NCBI GenBank assembly: GCA_900548385.1 | Contig: URKJ01000048.1 | Coordinates: 1 to 31,664 of the forward strand | Source of the DNA: an uncultured bacterium | Lineage (GTDB): Bacteria; Verrucomicrobiota; Lentisphaeria; Victivallales; UBA1829 | Length of the DNA stretch: 31,664 bases | Direction of reading: 5' to 3' | Shown: positions 1 through 7,883 of the stretch, piece by piece | How positions within the stretch are numbered: position 1 is the stretch's first letter | Layout of the letters: each line of letters opens with the position of its first letter | The notes under the pieces: generated by a model | The model's input: only the letters and a program-made list of their open reading frames with translations | What the model was told of the DNA's origin: nothing | Databases searched by the model: none | Program-made: the position numbers and the translations under genes

Positions 1-5
1 TTCTC

Positions 6-44
6 GACCTTGTTCTCTTTTTCCGAGTTCAAGGTCTTTTTTTT
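6..44 (+). terminator. Intrinsic terminator of a gene left of the window
   Basis: A hairpin with arms GACCTTG (6-12) and CAAGGTC (30-36), extended inside by CTC (15-17) and GAG (25-27) across a TT/TT mismatch, is followed at once by eight T residues (37-44). This is the classical rho-independent layout and would end a plus-strand transcript that enters from outside the window. Confidence 0.65.
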
Positions 45-330
45 ACTATTTTGCGTCCGTGGTTTGCTTGGGGCGTGCGGCAAGGGCTCCTCGCCCTTTC
101 CCCAGCCCCCTTAACTCGCAAGGGACGTGTTCCTCTTGACCCGCCGGAAAAAATTTAATTTTTTCCGGTCATTTGTGCTTCCGGTACATGTCGATCAAGG
201 GGCGACCCCTTCGTGTTCTCCCTCCTGGATCCCCAATTCCCGAGAATTTTTCGCCGCAAGAGGAGAAAAATCTTCGGGCGGGATTCTACTTTTGCAGGAT
301 TTTTTCCGTTTCCTTTCAAAAAATTGAAAA
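45..330. other. Non-coding, hairpin-rich spacer
   Basis: No convincing gene is seen here. The stretch holds a chain of short perfect inverted repeats: AAGGGC/GCCCTT (82-87, 93-98), CCGGAAAAAA/TTTTTTCCGG (144-153, 159-168), AAGGGG/CCCCTT (197-202, 206-211), AATTC/GAATT (236-240, 244-248) and TTTCAA/TTGAAA (314-319, 324-329). It could be a structured RNA, an eroded repeat element or simply intergenic sequence; nothing decides between these. Short open frames in it (127-327, 173-412) lack good ribosome sites and resemble no family I know. Confidence 0.4.
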
Positions 331-347
331 ATCTTCTTTTTTCCCTC

Positions 348-376
348 TTGATGTTTTTTCTCTTTTCATGTATAAT
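348..376 (+). promoter_or_regulatory. Sigma70-type promoter of the phzF-like gene
   Basis: TTGATG (348-353) and a perfect TATAAT (371-376) are separated by 17 bp. The start site would fall near 383, about 40 bp upstream of the chosen ATG at 426. Confidence 0.65.
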
Positions 377-425
377 TTATATAACAGAATAGGAATTTGC
401 GATGGGACGTAAGAAAGGGTTTTTT

Positions 426-1202
426 ATGAAACAGTATGTAGTAGATGCTTTTACAGATAAAATATTTTGCGGCAATCCGGCTGCCATATGCGTCATGAAC
501 AAGTGGCTGCCGGACAGCTTGCTTTCTGCGATTGCAAGGGAAAACAATTTGTCTGAAACAGCTTTTGCCGTGAAAGAAAACGGCTGTTACCATCTTCGAT
601 GGTTCACTCCTGGCGGAGAAATTGATTTGTGTGGACACGCAACGCTTGCAACCGCATATATTATCATGCGGTTCCATCAGCCTGAAGCAGAGATGCTTTC
701 ATTCCAGACTTTGAGCGGAACATTAACTGTTGAAAAAAAAGACGACCTTTATGAAATGGATTTTCCTGCTTATAAATTGAAACAAATTGATGTTACAGAA
801 AAAATGACGGAAGCGATTGGAGCCGCCCCGATAGAAGCATACATAGGACGTGACTTGCTTTGTATATTTGACAGTGAGCAAACCGTAAAAGCATTAAAAC
901 CGGATATGAATAAGCTGGTGTCATTGGATGGGCTGCTTCTGCAGGCAACGGCTGCGAGCAGGGAATTCGATTGTGTTTCTCGTTCTTTCGCGCCGAAATT
1001 AGATGTGCCGGAAGATCCCGTGTGCGGTTCGGGGCATTGTCATATCATTCCTTTCTGGGCTGAAAGACTGGGAAAAGAAGAACTTGTTGCTTATCAAGCA
1101 TCTGAACGGAGCGGGATTTTATATTGTAAATATAAAAATGGACGAGTTAAAATTGCCGGTAAAGCCGTTCTATATTCTGTCGCAGAAACTTACGTCGGCT
1201 AA
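426..1202 (+). CDS. PhzF family epimerase/isomerase-like protein
   Basis: The 258-residue product matches the PhzF/diaminopimelate-epimerase-fold family, which includes isomerases acting on small metabolites; the substrate here is unknown and a role in phenazine synthesis should not be assumed. Visible family motifs are MKQYVVDAFT at the N-terminus, GNPAA near residue 16, NLSETAF around residue 44 with the presumed catalytic Glu44, GGEIDLCGHATLATAY, and EDPVCGSGHC in the C-terminal half. ATG 426 is preferred over ATG 402 because the family begins at MKQYVVDAF and GAAAGGG lies just upstream; the longer form would add eight residues. No signal peptide is seen, so it is cytoplasmic. It stands alone behind its own promoter, is visibly richer in A and T than all its neighbours, and has no link to sugar metabolism, which suggests recent acquisition. 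Confidence 0.88.
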   Translation: MKQYVVDAFTDKIFCGNPAAICVMNKWLPDSLLSAIARENNLSETAFAVKENGCYHLRWFTPGGEIDLCGHATLATAYIIMRFHQPEAEMLSFQTLSGTLTVEKKDDLYEMDFPAYKLKQIDVTEKMTEAIGAAPIEAYIGRDLLCIFDSEQTVKALKPDMNKLVSLDGLLLQATAASREFDCVSRSFAPKLDVPEDPVCGSGHCHIIPFWAERLGKEELVAYQASERSGILYCKYKNGRVKIAGKAVLYSVAETYVG

Positions 1203-1289
1203 TAAATGACAAAGTCTGCCATGCTTTCAACAGTCATCGGTTATGCGCAATTTTCAGGATGCTATCCAAGGTGGCAATTTCCCTGCGGA

Positions 1290-3344
1290 TCAATTACGAA
1301 ACTGTACGGTGATACTTCTGCCTGCCTCTTCTCCAGATGGAAGCTCTATGCGGCGTTCCCGTCCGTTCAAACGCAAAGTCATGGAGTTGAGCTGCGCTGT
1401 CGGGTCGGCAACAGTTACCTGGTCGGCTGCAATCAGGAAAAGTCCGGGAGAATCTGTCTCAAATCCATTGAACTTGCCCCGACGGTGAAAAATTAATCCA
1501 ATGACTCCGCCGGAAAGTTCAACCGCTTGAAGTGTCGATGTATTGGAAAGTATTTTGCCGCCGGGCCAGTTGGCAAGCCGCTCCGGAGTCGCATTCGGAA
1601 TGACTGCAAATGCGTATGAGGCGTTCTCCGGTTTTATTCCATGTTCAATCCGGAGCGAAAACAATTCTTTTTTTACCGGAAGCGGCTTCAGGCGTCCTCC
1701 CTCGACAAACCGCCAGTCTCCTTCCCGTGATTCCGTGATCAGTTTCAAATTTTTACCATGATAGCCGATACCATCGTGCAGAAACCAGTCTTTTCCACAT
1801 TCAATTCCGCCTTGGCGCAAACAGGTGTTGACGGTTGTCGCTACAGGAAATGGACTGGTGGAAGAAATATCGCACCCCAGCTGATAAACAGCATCGGTAT
1901 CAAAGAAATAGGCTTTTTTGGCAGAAACTCGATCCAGTTTCATGGTGAAGACTGCTACGCCGCGTATGCCGTCGCTGACTCCACCGACAAATTCCGTTTC
2001 TCCGATCTGCCGCCACTTCCGGCTGTGTGTCCAGCGGGGATAAGTATTCCGGGCAAATGCGAGACCCGCTTTCCGGCTCTCTTCTTCTGTATAGACCGGA
2101 GTTTTCGGCAGAGTGGTTCCCGGAAGACGTGTCCAGTCCCAGCAGGGTGTAATGTCTTCATATTCCCGGCCGGAGCGCATAACCAGACAGACCCCGTCAG
2201 AAAAATAGCGTCCGAGAGCATTGTCCCAGTTCGTATCATCTTCAACAGGGCGTACTCTCACGGAGTTCATTCGTACCGCTGCGTACCATTCCGGGCGACG
2301 GTGCACCATATAATCGGAATTCCAAAAATGGCGATTTCCTGTCAATGAATTCCTGCCTCCGCGGTTCCGGGAAAGGACTGCATCATAAGCGGCTGCCGAT
2401 GAAGGATCCGCAGTGCGCAGGAGTTCCAGACTTTTCAATGTATTCTCACCCTTGCGCACCGCTGCATTCTGTCCGAGTTGACGACCGATGGCAAGCAGGT
2501 CCATCCGTCCATTCCAGAGTACCCATTGAAAACCGTTGAATGCAAGATGACGCAAGAGTGCGAATTCGCTGTTTGAAAACTGCCATTCCGTGTTGCGGAA
2601 TATGTTGCTCCAGAACGCCATATTGCGAAAGAATTCGCCTCCGTAGTTGCCGAACTGGATCTGCGGCCCATGCTGATGATAACAGCCGTCCGCGCGGATT
2701 CCGCAGAAATCCCATTTTGTTTTGCCGTCCGTTCTTGAGGGGACGAGTGTGCTTTTCAGTTTTTCCGCCGCTTCGTGAATAATTTCCGGATCACGGGCGA
2801 GCAGTCCGAGTTTCAGGCGGTTTTCCGCGATGAACAGCAGATTGTTCCCGGTATAGCCTTTTTTATAAACAGTCTGAGCGCAGGTGTCCAGCGCAGCTTT
2901 CCGGGAAGGGCCTTCCGGAAAGAGTTCCGGCGCCAACAGAAGGATTGCGCTCATCTGTTTCGGGACCCACATGTCATTCCACCACCAGTTGGAATTGCGC
3001 GGGCGTTTTTCATTCCACCAGTTTACCGCTCTGACGATTGTTTCTCCGGTCTTCCGGTCATGATAGAACGGGGAAGCCGGATTTGACCAGTGGCAGGCAA
3101 GATCATAGGCTCTGCCAAGCTGAGCAGAAAGCTCCCAGACGGACCGGTTTGTCCCTGCGTAATTGACATCGTGCCAGGTGCCGTCTTTCCGTTGTCCGGC
3201 AATCAGTTTCCGGATACGCTTTTCCGGCGGGAGCCGGGTTTCCCGGAGAGTGTTGCTGAGCCGCTGTATCATCAAGTCGTATTCATTTGCAACCGCGGAA
3301 AGGGTCGTCAGGAACAGGAGCAGAAAAATCCGGAAGCGTTTCAT
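1290..3344 (-). CDS. Secreted polysaccharide lyase family 8 (hyaluronate/chondroitin/xanthan lyase type)
   Basis: The 684-residue protein opens with a signal peptide (charged MKRFR, then a hydrophobic stretch to about residue 19). The body follows the PL8 plan: an alpha/alpha toroid of about 370 residues and a beta-rich C-terminal half. Active-site motifs are clear: NWWWNDMW (119-126, aromatic patch), NN around 167-168, RADGCYHQHG with His225, GNYGG with Tyr234, and GR with Arg288; the same His/Tyr/Arg trio does the beta-elimination in chondroitin AC lyases. Later come NRHFWNSDYMVHRRPEWY and PGTTLPKTP. Length is usual for the family. Substrates known for PL8 are hyaluronan, chondroitin, xanthan and related uronate polymers; which one applies cannot be read here. 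It is the last gene of the GntR-prepilin-PL8 operon, 14 bp after the prepilin-like gene, with GAGGTG as ribosome site. Confidence 0.88.
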   Translation of the reverse strand: MKRFRIFLLLFLTTLSAVANEYDLMIQRLSNTLRETRLPPEKRIRKLIAGQRKDGTWHDVNYAGTNRSVWELSAQLGRAYDLACHWSNPASPFYHDRKTGETIVRAVNWWNEKRPRNSNWWWNDMWVPKQMSAILLLAPELFPEGPSRKAALDTCAQTVYKKGYTGNNLLFIAENRLKLGLLARDPEIIHEAAEKLKSTLVPSRTDGKTKWDFCGIRADGCYHQHGPQIQFGNYGGEFFRNMAFWSNIFRNTEWQFSNSEFALLRHLAFNGFQWVLWNGRMDLLAIGRQLGQNAAVRKGENTLKSLELLRTADPSSAAAYDAVLSRNRGGRNSLTGNRHFWNSDYMVHRRPEWYAAVRMNSVRVRPVEDDTNWDNALGRYFSDGVCLVMRSGREYEDITPCWDWTRLPGTTLPKTPVYTEEESRKAGLAFARNTYPRWTHSRKWRQIGETEFVGGVSDGIRGVAVFTMKLDRVSAKKAYFFDTDAVYQLGCDISSTSPFPVATTVNTCLRQGGIECGKDWFLHDGIGYHGKNLKLITESREGDWRFVEGGRLKPLPVKKELFSLRIEHGIKPENASYAFAVIPNATPERLANWPGGKILSNTSTLQAVELSGGVIGLIFHRRGKFNGFETDSPGLFLIAADQVTVADPTAQLNSMTLRLNGRERRIELPSGEEAGRSITVQFRN

Positions 3345-3358
3345 CGTTCACCTCGTGT

Positions 3359-4117
3359 TTATTGGGGAATGCCGAAATTATCAAGAAGGTAGGTGATGCG
3401 GTTGGCGGTCCGGGCATAACCTGTCTTGTCCAAAGCATCTACATGTCCGTCCAGAAACAGCGCGTTCCCCCGGCGGAGATGACGGAGCATTACGGCGGCG
3501 ATATTGTCGCACAAGCCGGTCTGATAGAACATGTGATAATTGTGTCCCGCCCGTTCCGGATTGAGCTGCACCGTGCTGTAAATGAATCCGGTATCGGACA
3601 GAATAACGGTGCGGCCGGGGGCTTTTGCTTTGCTGACCGCATAGAATTTGTTGGAGCCGTCGACTCGCGCAAGGATGTTTCCGACTCCCGGCTGAATGGT
3701 ACTCCAGTTCCCGCCGTACTGCAGTTCCGGCATTCCGTAGACCCTGAGCGTTTCCGCTTTCCGGGGAGCTGTGGAACAGCGGAGAATATTTTCATCATTC
3801 ACATAGGTTACAGCTCCGGCGGTGACTTCTTCGCGGTTGCCGTTCTTGTACCGGTATCCGAGAAGAACGGAAGCCCATATTCCGGTCCCGCCGGGATAGG
3901 ACTGGATCGTGCAGATGTAATTACCGTTGTCATCCGCATACTGGGCCAGAGCAAGACCGCATTGTTTCAGATTGGATGTGCAGGAGATTGCCTGTCCTTT
4001 TGCTCTTGCTTTGTTGAGAGCCGGAAGTAAAATTGCTGCAAGTATTGCAATAATTGAAATAACGATTAGGAGTTCTATAAGGGTGAATTTGATTTCTGTC
4101 AGTTTTCCGGTTTTCAT
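3359..4117 (-). CDS. Prepilin-type N-terminal domain protein with H-X9-DG motif (module A)
   Basis: The 252-residue protein starts with a short charged leader, then FTLIELLIVISIIAILAAIL (from Phe11, Glu15 being the +5 glutamate of type IV prepilins) and LLPALNKARAKGQ, the usual hydrophobic alpha-1 helix. The C-terminal domain ends in a His213-X9-Asp223-Gly224 motif that is typical of a large pseudopilin-like family in Lentisphaerae and Planctomycetes. The residue before the expected cleavage site is Lys, not the usual Gly. It probably sits in the inner membrane or a pseudopilus after processing. It lies 18 bp behind the GntR-type regulator (GGAGG site) and 14 bp ahead of the PL8 lyase, so it should be co-transcribed with both. 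Its precise function is unknown. Confidence 0.85.
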   Translation of the reverse strand: MKTGKLTEIKFTLIELLIVISIIAILAAILLPALNKARAKGQAISCTSNLKQCGLALAQYADDNGNYICTIQSYPGGTGIWASVLLGYRYKNGNREEVTAGAVTYVNDENILRCSTAPRKAETLRVYGMPELQYGGNWSTIQPGVGNILARVDGSNKFYAVSKAKAPGRTVILSDTGFIYSTVQLNPERAGHNYHMFYQTGLCDNIAAVMLRHLRRGNALFLDGHVDALDKTGYARTANRITYLLDNFGIPQ

Positions 4118-4135
4118 GATTCCAATCCTCCTTTT

Positions 4136-5473
4136 TTATTGTTCTTGTTTACTATATTCCGGACTCCGGTAACGGAGCAGAGTCCGGAGGGTAAGCGCCA
4201 GTTCCGGCACTACATCCTCCACTGCAGCCTGTTCCAGCCAGATCCGGTTCAGGGCTTTTTCGGTCAGCAGAAAAAGTTCCGGACAGGCGAAATTGTGATC
4301 CGGTACGATCCGGGGCATTTCAGAGAAGAACACCCGGTCGCGCGGGTCATCGTCCCGGAGACTGCGGATCGCAGAAGTCCGCCGGATCGGGATCCCATAG
4401 CGCATACTGCCGATCCGATCCTGAACGGCAGGGGAAAGCACCTGACGGATTACTTCCCGGACCAGGGAGAAATCGCAGACCTGACGCCGGATGCAGAGCA
4501 GTTCTCCTGCCTGCCGCCCGGGACCGTTCTGTCCGGGAAACACCGGAAACGGTACATTCCGCCACGGAATGGCGGAATTGAAATCCACATCCTGACGCGG
4601 TGCGGCGAATACGGCAAGTTCTCCGGCGGCAAAGCGTTTCGCGTATTCACCGTGTCCGCACGGAGCGGAAGCTCCGAAATCAAGAAGCTGGTACAGCTCC
4701 CCGACTTTTCTTAAACTCTCCAAAGTCGCAGGTTCTTCCAAACGGACGACCGGTTTTCCGTTCTGACGGTCGATTATCGACCCGCCCGCATGAAATACAA
4801 AATTCATCCAGAGCGAAGCATTCGGGAAAAAATTAAACACGCTTTCAGCCGGATAGGTTTTCCGGAGAACACGGATCAGATCAAGGAATTCTTCCCAGGT
4901 CCAACCATCATACGGCAGTTTTCCGCCCGCTTTACGGATCATTTCAGGATGAAAGCAGATGACCCAGGGAGAAAAGAGAAGCGGGATCCCGTAAAGCCTG
5001 CCTTCCGGAGTCCGGAAAGCCTGAAACTGTCCGGCGAAAAAATCACTGCGGTCCGGATAGACTTCTTCAAAAAATTCGCTCAGGTCCAGATAATCTTCCT
5101 GCCGTTTCAATACATCCATTGCCCAACGGATTTCAAAAATCCCTTCCTCGAATTTATCGCAAAGGCGGAGACCGGAGGTTGCCGAGAAGAACTCTTTTCC
5201 GAGCAGGATTTTCCAGATATCCCGGAAAAACAGAACGCTGCCGGGCAGGATACGTTTGCGCCAGTCATGGCGGACATAAGTGCCTTGCCGCGGAATGCTC
5301 GTCAGAATGCCGTCGCGCACCAGAGAGTTGAACGCCATCTGTGCAACTCCGAGAGAGACTCCGACTTTTTCGGCAAACTCGCGTGCCGCGGGCAGTTTAT
5401 CGCCGGCTTTCAGGCTCCCCGACTCAATATCCCGCAAAATGTTTTCTCTGGCAATCTGTAACTTATCCTGCAT
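4136..5473 (-). CDS. GntR-type transcriptional regulator fused to an extracellular-solute-binding-protein fold
   Basis: Residues 1-68 form a GntR winged helix-turn-helix (IARENILRDIESGSLKAGDKLP, AREFAEKVGVSLGVAQMAFN, LVRDGILTSIPRQGTYV). Residues from about 75 to 430 resemble family 1 ABC sugar-binding proteins: EGRLYGIPLLFSPWVICFHPEMIRKAGG followed by YDGWTWEEFLDLIRVL is the characteristic hinge region. There is no signal peptide or lipobox, so the binding-protein domain must serve as a cytoplasmic effector sensor, analogous in design to AraR of Bacillus subtilis, where a GntR head is joined to a LacI-like sensor. It leads the operon with the prepilin-like gene and the PL8 lyase and probably responds to a product of that lyase. 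A palindrome inside its own promoter suggests autoregulation. AGGAG lies a rather long 12 bp from the start. Confidence 0.85.
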   Translation of the reverse strand: MQDKLQIARENILRDIESGSLKAGDKLPAAREFAEKVGVSLGVAQMAFNSLVRDGILTSIPRQGTYVRHDWRKRILPGSVLFFRDIWKILLGKEFFSATSGLRLCDKFEEGIFEIRWAMDVLKRQEDYLDLSEFFEEVYPDRSDFFAGQFQAFRTPEGRLYGIPLLFSPWVICFHPEMIRKAGGKLPYDGWTWEEFLDLIRVLRKTYPAESVFNFFPNASLWMNFVFHAGGSIIDRQNGKPVVRLEEPATLESLRKVGELYQLLDFGASAPCGHGEYAKRFAAGELAVFAAPRQDVDFNSAIPWRNVPFPVFPGQNGPGRQAGELLCIRRQVCDFSLVREVIRQVLSPAVQDRIGSMRYGIPIRRTSAIRSLRDDDPRDRVFFSEMPRIVPDHNFACPELFLLTEKALNRIWLEQAAVEDVVPELALTLRTLLRYRSPEYSKQEQ

Positions 5474-5502
5474 TCTTTTTCTATTCTCCTGTTTTGGGAA
5501 TA

Positions 5503-5531
5503 AATATATTACATGGTTGTAACATTGTCAA
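5503..5531 (-). promoter_or_regulatory. Promoter of the GntR-SBP/prepilin/PL8 operon with an operator in the spacer
   Basis: On the minus strand TTGACA (5531-5526) and TATATT (5508-5503) are exactly 17 bp apart. The palindrome TTACAtggtTGTAA (5509-5522) fills the spacer between them, where a bound repressor would exclude RNA polymerase. Confidence 0.7.
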
Positions 5532-5600
5532 GTAAAAGTAATAAATTTTATTTTTTTATGTATAAAAATAATATTCCCCTTGCTGTTTATCCTTTATTTC

Positions 5601-5621
5601 TTTTGTGACATAGTTACAAAA
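5601..5621. promoter_or_regulatory. 21-bp near-perfect palindrome, candidate upstream operator
   Basis: Arms TTTTGTGAC (5601-5609) and GTTACAAAA (5613-5621) are complementary except for one position and flank ATA. The half-site TTGTAAC is shared with the palindrome in the promoter spacer (5517-5523), about 95 bp away. TTTGTNAC half-sites recall those of AraR-like GntR regulators, so this may be a second site for the regulator encoded at 4136-5473. Its right end overlaps the A-run that forms the T-tail of the module B terminator. Confidence 0.5.
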
Positions 5622-5655
5622 AACCGGTGACTGCTCTTTTATCGGCAGACACCGG
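5618..5655 (-). terminator. Intrinsic terminator of module B
   Basis: Read on the minus strand, CCGGTG-T-CTGC, a ten-base loop, then GCAG-T-CACCGG form a hairpin (5655-5624) followed by six T residues (5623-5618). It lies about 20 bp after the stop codon of the glycoside hydrolase at 5676-7859 and separates module B from the promoter of module A. Confidence 0.8.
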
Positions 5656-5675
5656 GCTGTAAAGCGGTTATTCCG

Positions 5676-7859
5676 TCAATCGGCGGAAACTGTCATTGAT
5701 GAGGAGAAGTGTATTTGAGCGTTTTCCGGCAAATATAAGACGAGGGGACTTTCCGTGAGATTGAGTGTTCCATGGTGCACGACCGGATTGCCGAACAGAT
5801 CGTGGACTTCCGTTTTTCGCGGCAATGCAAGACCGGCAGTTCCGGTATTTGTCTTTTTCCAGCAAACGGTGAAAGAAACGCCGTTCCGGTGACGGAAACG
5901 GTAGGCTGTTATATTCTCCGGCGTTTCCAGTCTTTTTTCTCTGCGGCATCCGCTGAACAGAAAGGCGGCAGAGGCATAGGTTGCGTACATTGCATTTGGA
6001 ATCAATGCGGCGGAAAGGAACGTCGGCGAACCTTGCCAGGAGCGGTCTCCGTCCGCTGTCAGCAGATGGTTGACCGAGAGAGGGAGACTTTGCGTGACTC
6101 CTTCGCCGAAATCTATTGTAAACCGGCGGAACAGATGGGAAGGTTTCATTCCGGAAAACAGGACGGCTTCGTTGTTGTATGATTGTTTCGGAGGATCCCA
6201 TAAATAGTAGAGTTCACTGTTCCAAAGCGCTTTTCCGTCGGTCTTTTCCCGCAGATACCGGATGTTTGCGGCGGCGGGATAGTTACTGCTGTCAAGACGG
6301 GAGGAGTAGGGGTGGAAACTCAATGCATCACATGCTGCGAGCGCGCCGGATGAGTTCAGCAGGGAAAGATAATGGCCGAGTTTGCCGTCATAGTCCGCAG
6401 TCAGGCTGCCGCCGATCACCTGTGCGGCGGGATCCGCCCTGCGGATTTCCTGTGCGGCGATTTTGACGTATTCCACATAATCTTCCGCCCGGATCGTGAT
6501 GTTGGGTTCGTTGGTGATTTCGTATGCGGCGATCTTTCCTTTGCAGTGTGCGGCAAAGGCTGCGACATAATTCCGCCAGTCCCCGCGGTCGGGCAGGACA
6601 CCGTCCCAACGTTTCTGTTTCGGATTCTGATAGCGTTTTCCGTTGCGGATTACAAAACCGGGAATGCGCGACCAGCTCCGTTTACCCCATGGTCTGTCCC
6701 GCAGGTAAAACATATTGCCGAGTACCGCCATGAGTCCCAGACCGTATTTCCCGGCGAGTGCAGCCTGGCGGTCGATTTCACGCCAGTCGAAATTGCCGGG
6801 CGATGTTTCGATCCGGTTCCAACTGAATGCGGTTCCCAGATTGCCGACCCGCAGCAGAGAGATTCCGGAATTGCGGAAAAATGCGAGATGCGCTTCCTGA
6901 TTGGCGCCCATGAGACAGGTGCTGTCCGGAAGTTTTGTATGGGTATGTGCTATTTTTGCAAAATCATATTCAAGCCCTGCAGCCGTTACCGACGGATGAA
7001 ACGGCAATGCCGCCGGTTTCGGGATTACGGCAAAAAACAGGCTGGTGAAAAGCTGTCTTTTTTCACTGAGCCGCATGTGACCGTAACGGTCCGGAACGAG
7101 AGGAAATGTCAGACTTGCCGTTGAATTGGCCGGAATGATGAGTTCCGGCGCTGTCAGGCGGTGTGCCGGAAGCGGAAAGACCGTGTCATTCAACTGAATG
7201 TGAAGGGGGAGTGTTTTCTCCTGAGCCGTGTAATTGACGGCTTTTACCGTAACGGTCAACGGCTGTTTATCGAAAGACAGGCGGGAATTGAGAGCCGCGC
7301 AGAGTTCCGTATCACGATATGGACGAAATTGTGTCGGCTTTGTGCCTTCCTCCAGTTGGACCGCATCGAGCCAGAGTGTTGCTGAATTAGCGGTCCCGTT
7401 CCAGTTTCCCCAGATGAATTTCGGGATGAATGCGCAGCTCTCCTGTGCGGTGAACGTGCATTGATAGCGTTTCCATTCCGCAGTCGTATTGACGAATGAG
7501 GTATAGACAAACCACTGTCTCGCCCGGTTTTCTGCGACCATGGCACCGCGGAACCGCAGAGGCTGGCTGCTTTTTGCGTACCACGAGAGCGTATAAGTAT
7601 GGTTTTTTTTCAGCAGAACTTCCCGGCCGCTGAGCTCAATCGTATCCGCATCGGGATTCTCAATGCGCAGACTTTTCGTTCCGTGGACCGGATTGGACGC
7701 ATCGGAAACGGCATCGCGGAAAACGGTATCCTGTCTGGAGAAGCGGACGAGATCCCAGTCGCCGCATCCAAGTTCAAAACTGGCATTGCGGACAGGATTT
7801 TCCGCATTCAGCGGCAGCAGAATAGCGGCAAGCAGGGGAATGGGAAGGAAACGGATCAT
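5676..7859 (-). CDS. Secreted glycoside hydrolase of clan GH-A with N-terminal carbohydrate-binding domain
   Basis: The 727-residue protein has a signal peptide (MIRFLPIPLLAAILLPLNAEN). Residues about 22-180 form a jelly-roll carbohydrate-binding domain (NPVRNASFELG, GTKSLRIEN, LWLDAVQLEEG). A linker domain to about 290 precedes a TIM-barrel whose features fit the GH5/GH39-like part of clan GH-A: FDWREIDRQAALAGKYGLGLMAVLG, AYEITNEPN with presumed acid/base Glu451, and ALWNSELYY with presumed nucleophile Glu549. The C-terminus carries a small beta domain. The exact family and substrate cannot be fixed by eye. It follows the module B prepilin-like gene by 24 bp, with AAGGAG upstream, and is closed by a strong terminator. 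It shares its binding-domain type with the incomplete hydrolase at the right end of the window. Confidence 0.8.
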   Translation of the reverse strand: MIRFLPIPLLAAILLPLNAENPVRNASFELGCGDWDLVRFSRQDTVFRDAVSDASNPVHGTKSLRIENPDADTIELSGREVLLKKNHTYTLSWYAKSSQPLRFRGAMVAENRARQWFVYTSFVNTTAEWKRYQCTFTAQESCAFIPKFIWGNWNGTANSATLWLDAVQLEEGTKPTQFRPYRDTELCAALNSRLSFDKQPLTVTVKAVNYTAQEKTLPLHIQLNDTVFPLPAHRLTAPELIIPANSTASLTFPLVPDRYGHMRLSEKRQLFTSLFFAVIPKPAALPFHPSVTAAGLEYDFAKIAHTHTKLPDSTCLMGANQEAHLAFFRNSGISLLRVGNLGTAFSWNRIETSPGNFDWREIDRQAALAGKYGLGLMAVLGNMFYLRDRPWGKRSWSRIPGFVIRNGKRYQNPKQKRWDGVLPDRGDWRNYVAAFAAHCKGKIAAYEITNEPNITIRAEDYVEYVKIAAQEIRRADPAAQVIGGSLTADYDGKLGHYLSLLNSSGALAACDALSFHPYSSRLDSSNYPAAANIRYLREKTDGKALWNSELYYLWDPPKQSYNNEAVLFSGMKPSHLFRRFTIDFGEGVTQSLPLSVNHLLTADGDRSWQGSPTFLSAALIPNAMYATYASAAFLFSGCRREKRLETPENITAYRFRHRNGVSFTVCWKKTNTGTAGLALPRKTEVHDLFGNPVVHHGTLNLTESPLVLYLPENAQIHFSSSMTVSAD

Positions 7860-7883
7860 AGTTGCAGCTCCTTGAGAATGGTT

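Noticed and set aside
127..412. Two short plus-strand frames (66 and 79 codons) before phzF
   Set aside because: They run through a series of hairpins and the phzF promoter and resemble no protein.
1203..1289. Search for a terminator between the convergent phzF-like and PL8 genes
   Set aside because: No hairpin with a T-run was found on either strand.
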